From Paraburkholderia sp. LEh10 (GTDB lineage: Bacteria; Pseudomonadota; Gammaproteobacteria; Burkholderiales; Burkholderiaceae), in assembly GCF_017814945.1 (NCBI RefSeq), contig NZ_JAGIPX010000042.1:1-64000 (forward strand): a DNA stretch of 64,000 nucleotides, read 5' to 3'. Position 1 is the first letter of the stretch; each line of letters starts with the position of its first letter. The notes below the pieces were generated by a model. The model did no database searches, was not told the DNA's origin, and saw only the letters and a program-made list of their open reading frames with translations. Both the position numbers and the translations under genes were made by a program. Positions 62,632 to 64,000 of this stretch are shown piece by piece.

Positions 62632-63765
62632 ATGCCACGTAATCTAATCTTCAGCGAAAGTGAATATCGGCAACGAGTGACGAATGTACAGGCGGACATG
62701 CGCGAGAAGGAACTAGACGCACTGATCGCCCTGGAGCCTGAGTCGGTCGCCTATCTGACGGGATATCTCTCGCCTCGGGGGTACAACGGGTTTCATTGCG
62801 CTGTGGTGCCGGCGGAGGGCGAGCCTGTCATCGTCTATCGACGCGCGGAGATGTACCATTTTGAGAGAAGTTGCGCGTTCGAGAAAAGCTTTCGCTGGTC
62901 TGATGGCGACAACACAGAGCAGTTGGTGGCGAAGGCGGTCGCATCGGTTTTAGGCAACAAAAGGCGCTTGGGCGTGGAGATGTTCTCTTGGCAACTCAAT
63001 GCTTCTCGGTTTAAGGCGCTCAAGGCCGTGCTGCCGGTAGATCTTCAAATCGAGGACGTAGGCAACTTGGTTCGTCGTCGCCGCATCATCAAGTCCACGG
63101 CGGAGCTGAACTATATGCGACAAGCCGGTCGCGCTGCTGAGGCAGCAATGGACGCCGCGCGCGGTGTCGCACGCGTCGGTGCGAGCGAACGAGAAATTGG
63201 CGCCGCGGTAGCAGCAGCGATGGTTCGCGCTGGAAGTGATCGTGCTGAGCCTGGCCCGATTGCCTCCGGCGAAGCGGCACATTCGATCCATTGCGTGTTC
63301 ACCGATCGTATCTTGGAGCGCGGTGACACGGTGCAACTGGAAATGTGTCCGCATGTACAGAATTATCACGCACGATTCTTCCGGCCCCTGAAGGTGGGCG
63401 AGGCGTCACGTGATGAGATCGACTTCGCGCGGCGGTTGTTCGAAATCCAGGATGAGGCGCTTGCGCAAGTTCGGCCGAACGCATCTGTACGGGCGGCCGA
63501 CGCTATTTATCGGCGAGGCGCAGAGGCTACGGGAAAGGTGAGCGAGTACCACTACAAGACGTTCTATTCGGTGGGACTGATGCTGTACCCCAACGGCGCA
63601 GAGTATCTTGAGGCGGCTCCCGGGTCGGACTGGTGTTTCGAACCGGGTATGACGTTTCACACCTACCTGTTCGTCGATGGTTTTGGCGTGAGCGAAACGA
63701 TTGCCGTCACCGACAACGGCTATGAGGCGATCACACGCTACCCACGCGAATTGCTCATCTCGTGA
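62632..63765 (+). CDS. M24 (creatinase/aminopeptidase-P fold) hydrolase lacking metal ligands
   Basis: A 377-residue protein. The N-terminal creatinase domain (LDALIALEPESVAYLTGYLSPRG) and the pita-bread domain are recognisable. The five metal ligands of peptidases appear mostly changed: GDTVQLE has Glu237 for the first Asp, YHARFFR has Arg248 for the second, and the His and first Glu positions are replaced by aromatic residues. Only Glu355 fits. It resembles the non-metal creatinase branch, including ectoine hydrolases. It may hydrolyse the substrate imported by the adjacent transporter. Confidence 0.8.
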   Translation: MPRNLIFSESEYRQRVTNVQADMREKELDALIALEPESVAYLTGYLSPRGYNGFHCAVVPAEGEPVIVYRRAEMYHFERSCAFEKSFRWSDGDNTEQLVAKAVASVLGNKRRLGVEMFSWQLNASRFKALKAVLPVDLQIEDVGNLVRRRRIIKSTAELNYMRQAGRAAEAAMDAARGVARVGASEREIGAAVAAAMVRAGSDRAEPGPIASGEAAHSIHCVFTDRILERGDTVQLEMCPHVQNYHARFFRPLKVGEASRDEIDFARRLFEIQDEALAQVRPNASVRAADAIYRRGAEATGKVSEYHYKTFYSVGLMLYPNGAEYLEAAPGSDWCFEPGMTFHTYLFVDGFGVSETIAVTDNGYEAITRYPRELLIS

Positions 63766-63809
63766 ACTCGAAATTGCTTTTTTCGATACATATTGGTCAG
63801 GAGAAGAAA

Positions 63810-64000
63810 ATGTCAGCAACGTTTCCGCTAGTTGGGGTGTCCGCGTGCTACCAGACGATCGAGGGATTCCCATCCCATACCGTTCATGATAAGTACGTCG
63901 ACGCCGTGGCCAACGGTGCTGCAGCAGTCCCAGTCATTCTGCCTGCGTTAGGCGAGTCTTTGGCTGAACGGGTAATCGAATCCCTCGACGGTATCCTCTT
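63810..64000 (+). CDS. puuD: PuuD-like class I glutamine amidotransferase (start of gene)
   Basis: The window ends inside this gene. The 63 visible residues (FPLVGVSACYQTIEGFPSHTV, then KYVDAVANGAAAVPVILPALG, then LDGIL) match the N-terminus of gamma-glutamyl-GABA hydrolases (peptidase C26). The ribosome site is AGGAGA 6 nt upstream. PuuD releases GABA from gamma-glutamyl-GABA in putrescine breakdown, which agrees with the polyamine-type transporter before it. Confidence 0.8.
   Translation, partial: MSATFPLVGVSACYQTIEGFPSHTVHDKYVDAVANGAAAVPVILPALGESLAERVIESLDGIL

Noticed and set aside
1..64000. tRNA, rRNA, CRISPR array or integrase-attachment site
   Set aside because: None was recognised on reading either strand; no tyrosine or serine integrase gene is present in the window.

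Overview
The window looks like part of a large conjugative plasmid (or plasmid-derived element) from a Burkholderiaceae bacterium of the Burkholderia/Paraburkholderia/Caballeronia type. It is GC-rich. It carries an iteron-type replication initiator, a ParA/ParB pair, a relaxase with MobC, a complete VirB/VirD4 type IV secretion system, an H-NS-like protein and DUF3717 proteins of the kind seen in Burkholderiales. No rRNA, tRNA or CRISPR array was seen. Genus and replicon type are inferred from gene content only.

Layout. 1-430: the tail of an ISL3-family insertion sequence cut by the window edge. 900-12,700: an accessory island with a two-gene TIR / KGGVGR-ATPase-TIR operon, a small membrane peptide, a 1569-aa DUF4011 helicase with a Vsr-like nuclease domain, a divergent HEPN-like gene, an H-NS-like regulator and several small unknowns. 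12,200-18,400: the mobilisation block, with PH-domain and GNAT-like genes, relaxase, MobC, a small unknown, a probable oriT-containing intergenic region and a divergent accessory gene. 18,700-23,800: the plasmid maintenance and leading region, where a 679-aa ParB-like protein and a klcA/DUF932 operon diverge from one intergenic region whose two arms are an exact 36-bp inverted repeat. 24,600-30,950: parDE, rep, iterons, parAB and two perfect palindromes that are parS candidates. 30,950-34,890: a gene-poor stretch with a frameshifted, truncated IS110 element. 34,900-54,200: the transfer region. It starts with two related genes (one with a PAS domain) and a divergent XRE/Cro-like switch over doubled operators, then runs virB1-virB11, a coupling protein split over two genes, an LPD7 protein, an StbB-like ATPase and trbM. 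54,250-58,280: remnants and mobility, with a deleted AAA/HEPN gene, a LysR regulator and a group II intron with its maturase. 58,500-64,000: a polyamine-type ABC transporter (ATPase, binding protein, fused permease), an M24-family hydrolase lacking metal ligands and the start of a PuuD-like amidase.

How it fits together. Replication (rep plus iterons) and segregation (parA-parB plus palindromes) form the core. Relaxase and MobC would process oriT. The VirB channel, energised by VirB4, VirB11 and split VirD4, exports the DNA. KlcA may protect incoming DNA from host restriction. The XRE/Cro pair sits exactly at the head of the virB operon, overlaps virB1 by 4 nt, and probably sets the on/off state of transfer. 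The left island looks like anti-phage or inter-plasmid conflict cargo. The right end is metabolic cargo joined to the backbone through a group II intron and decayed genes.
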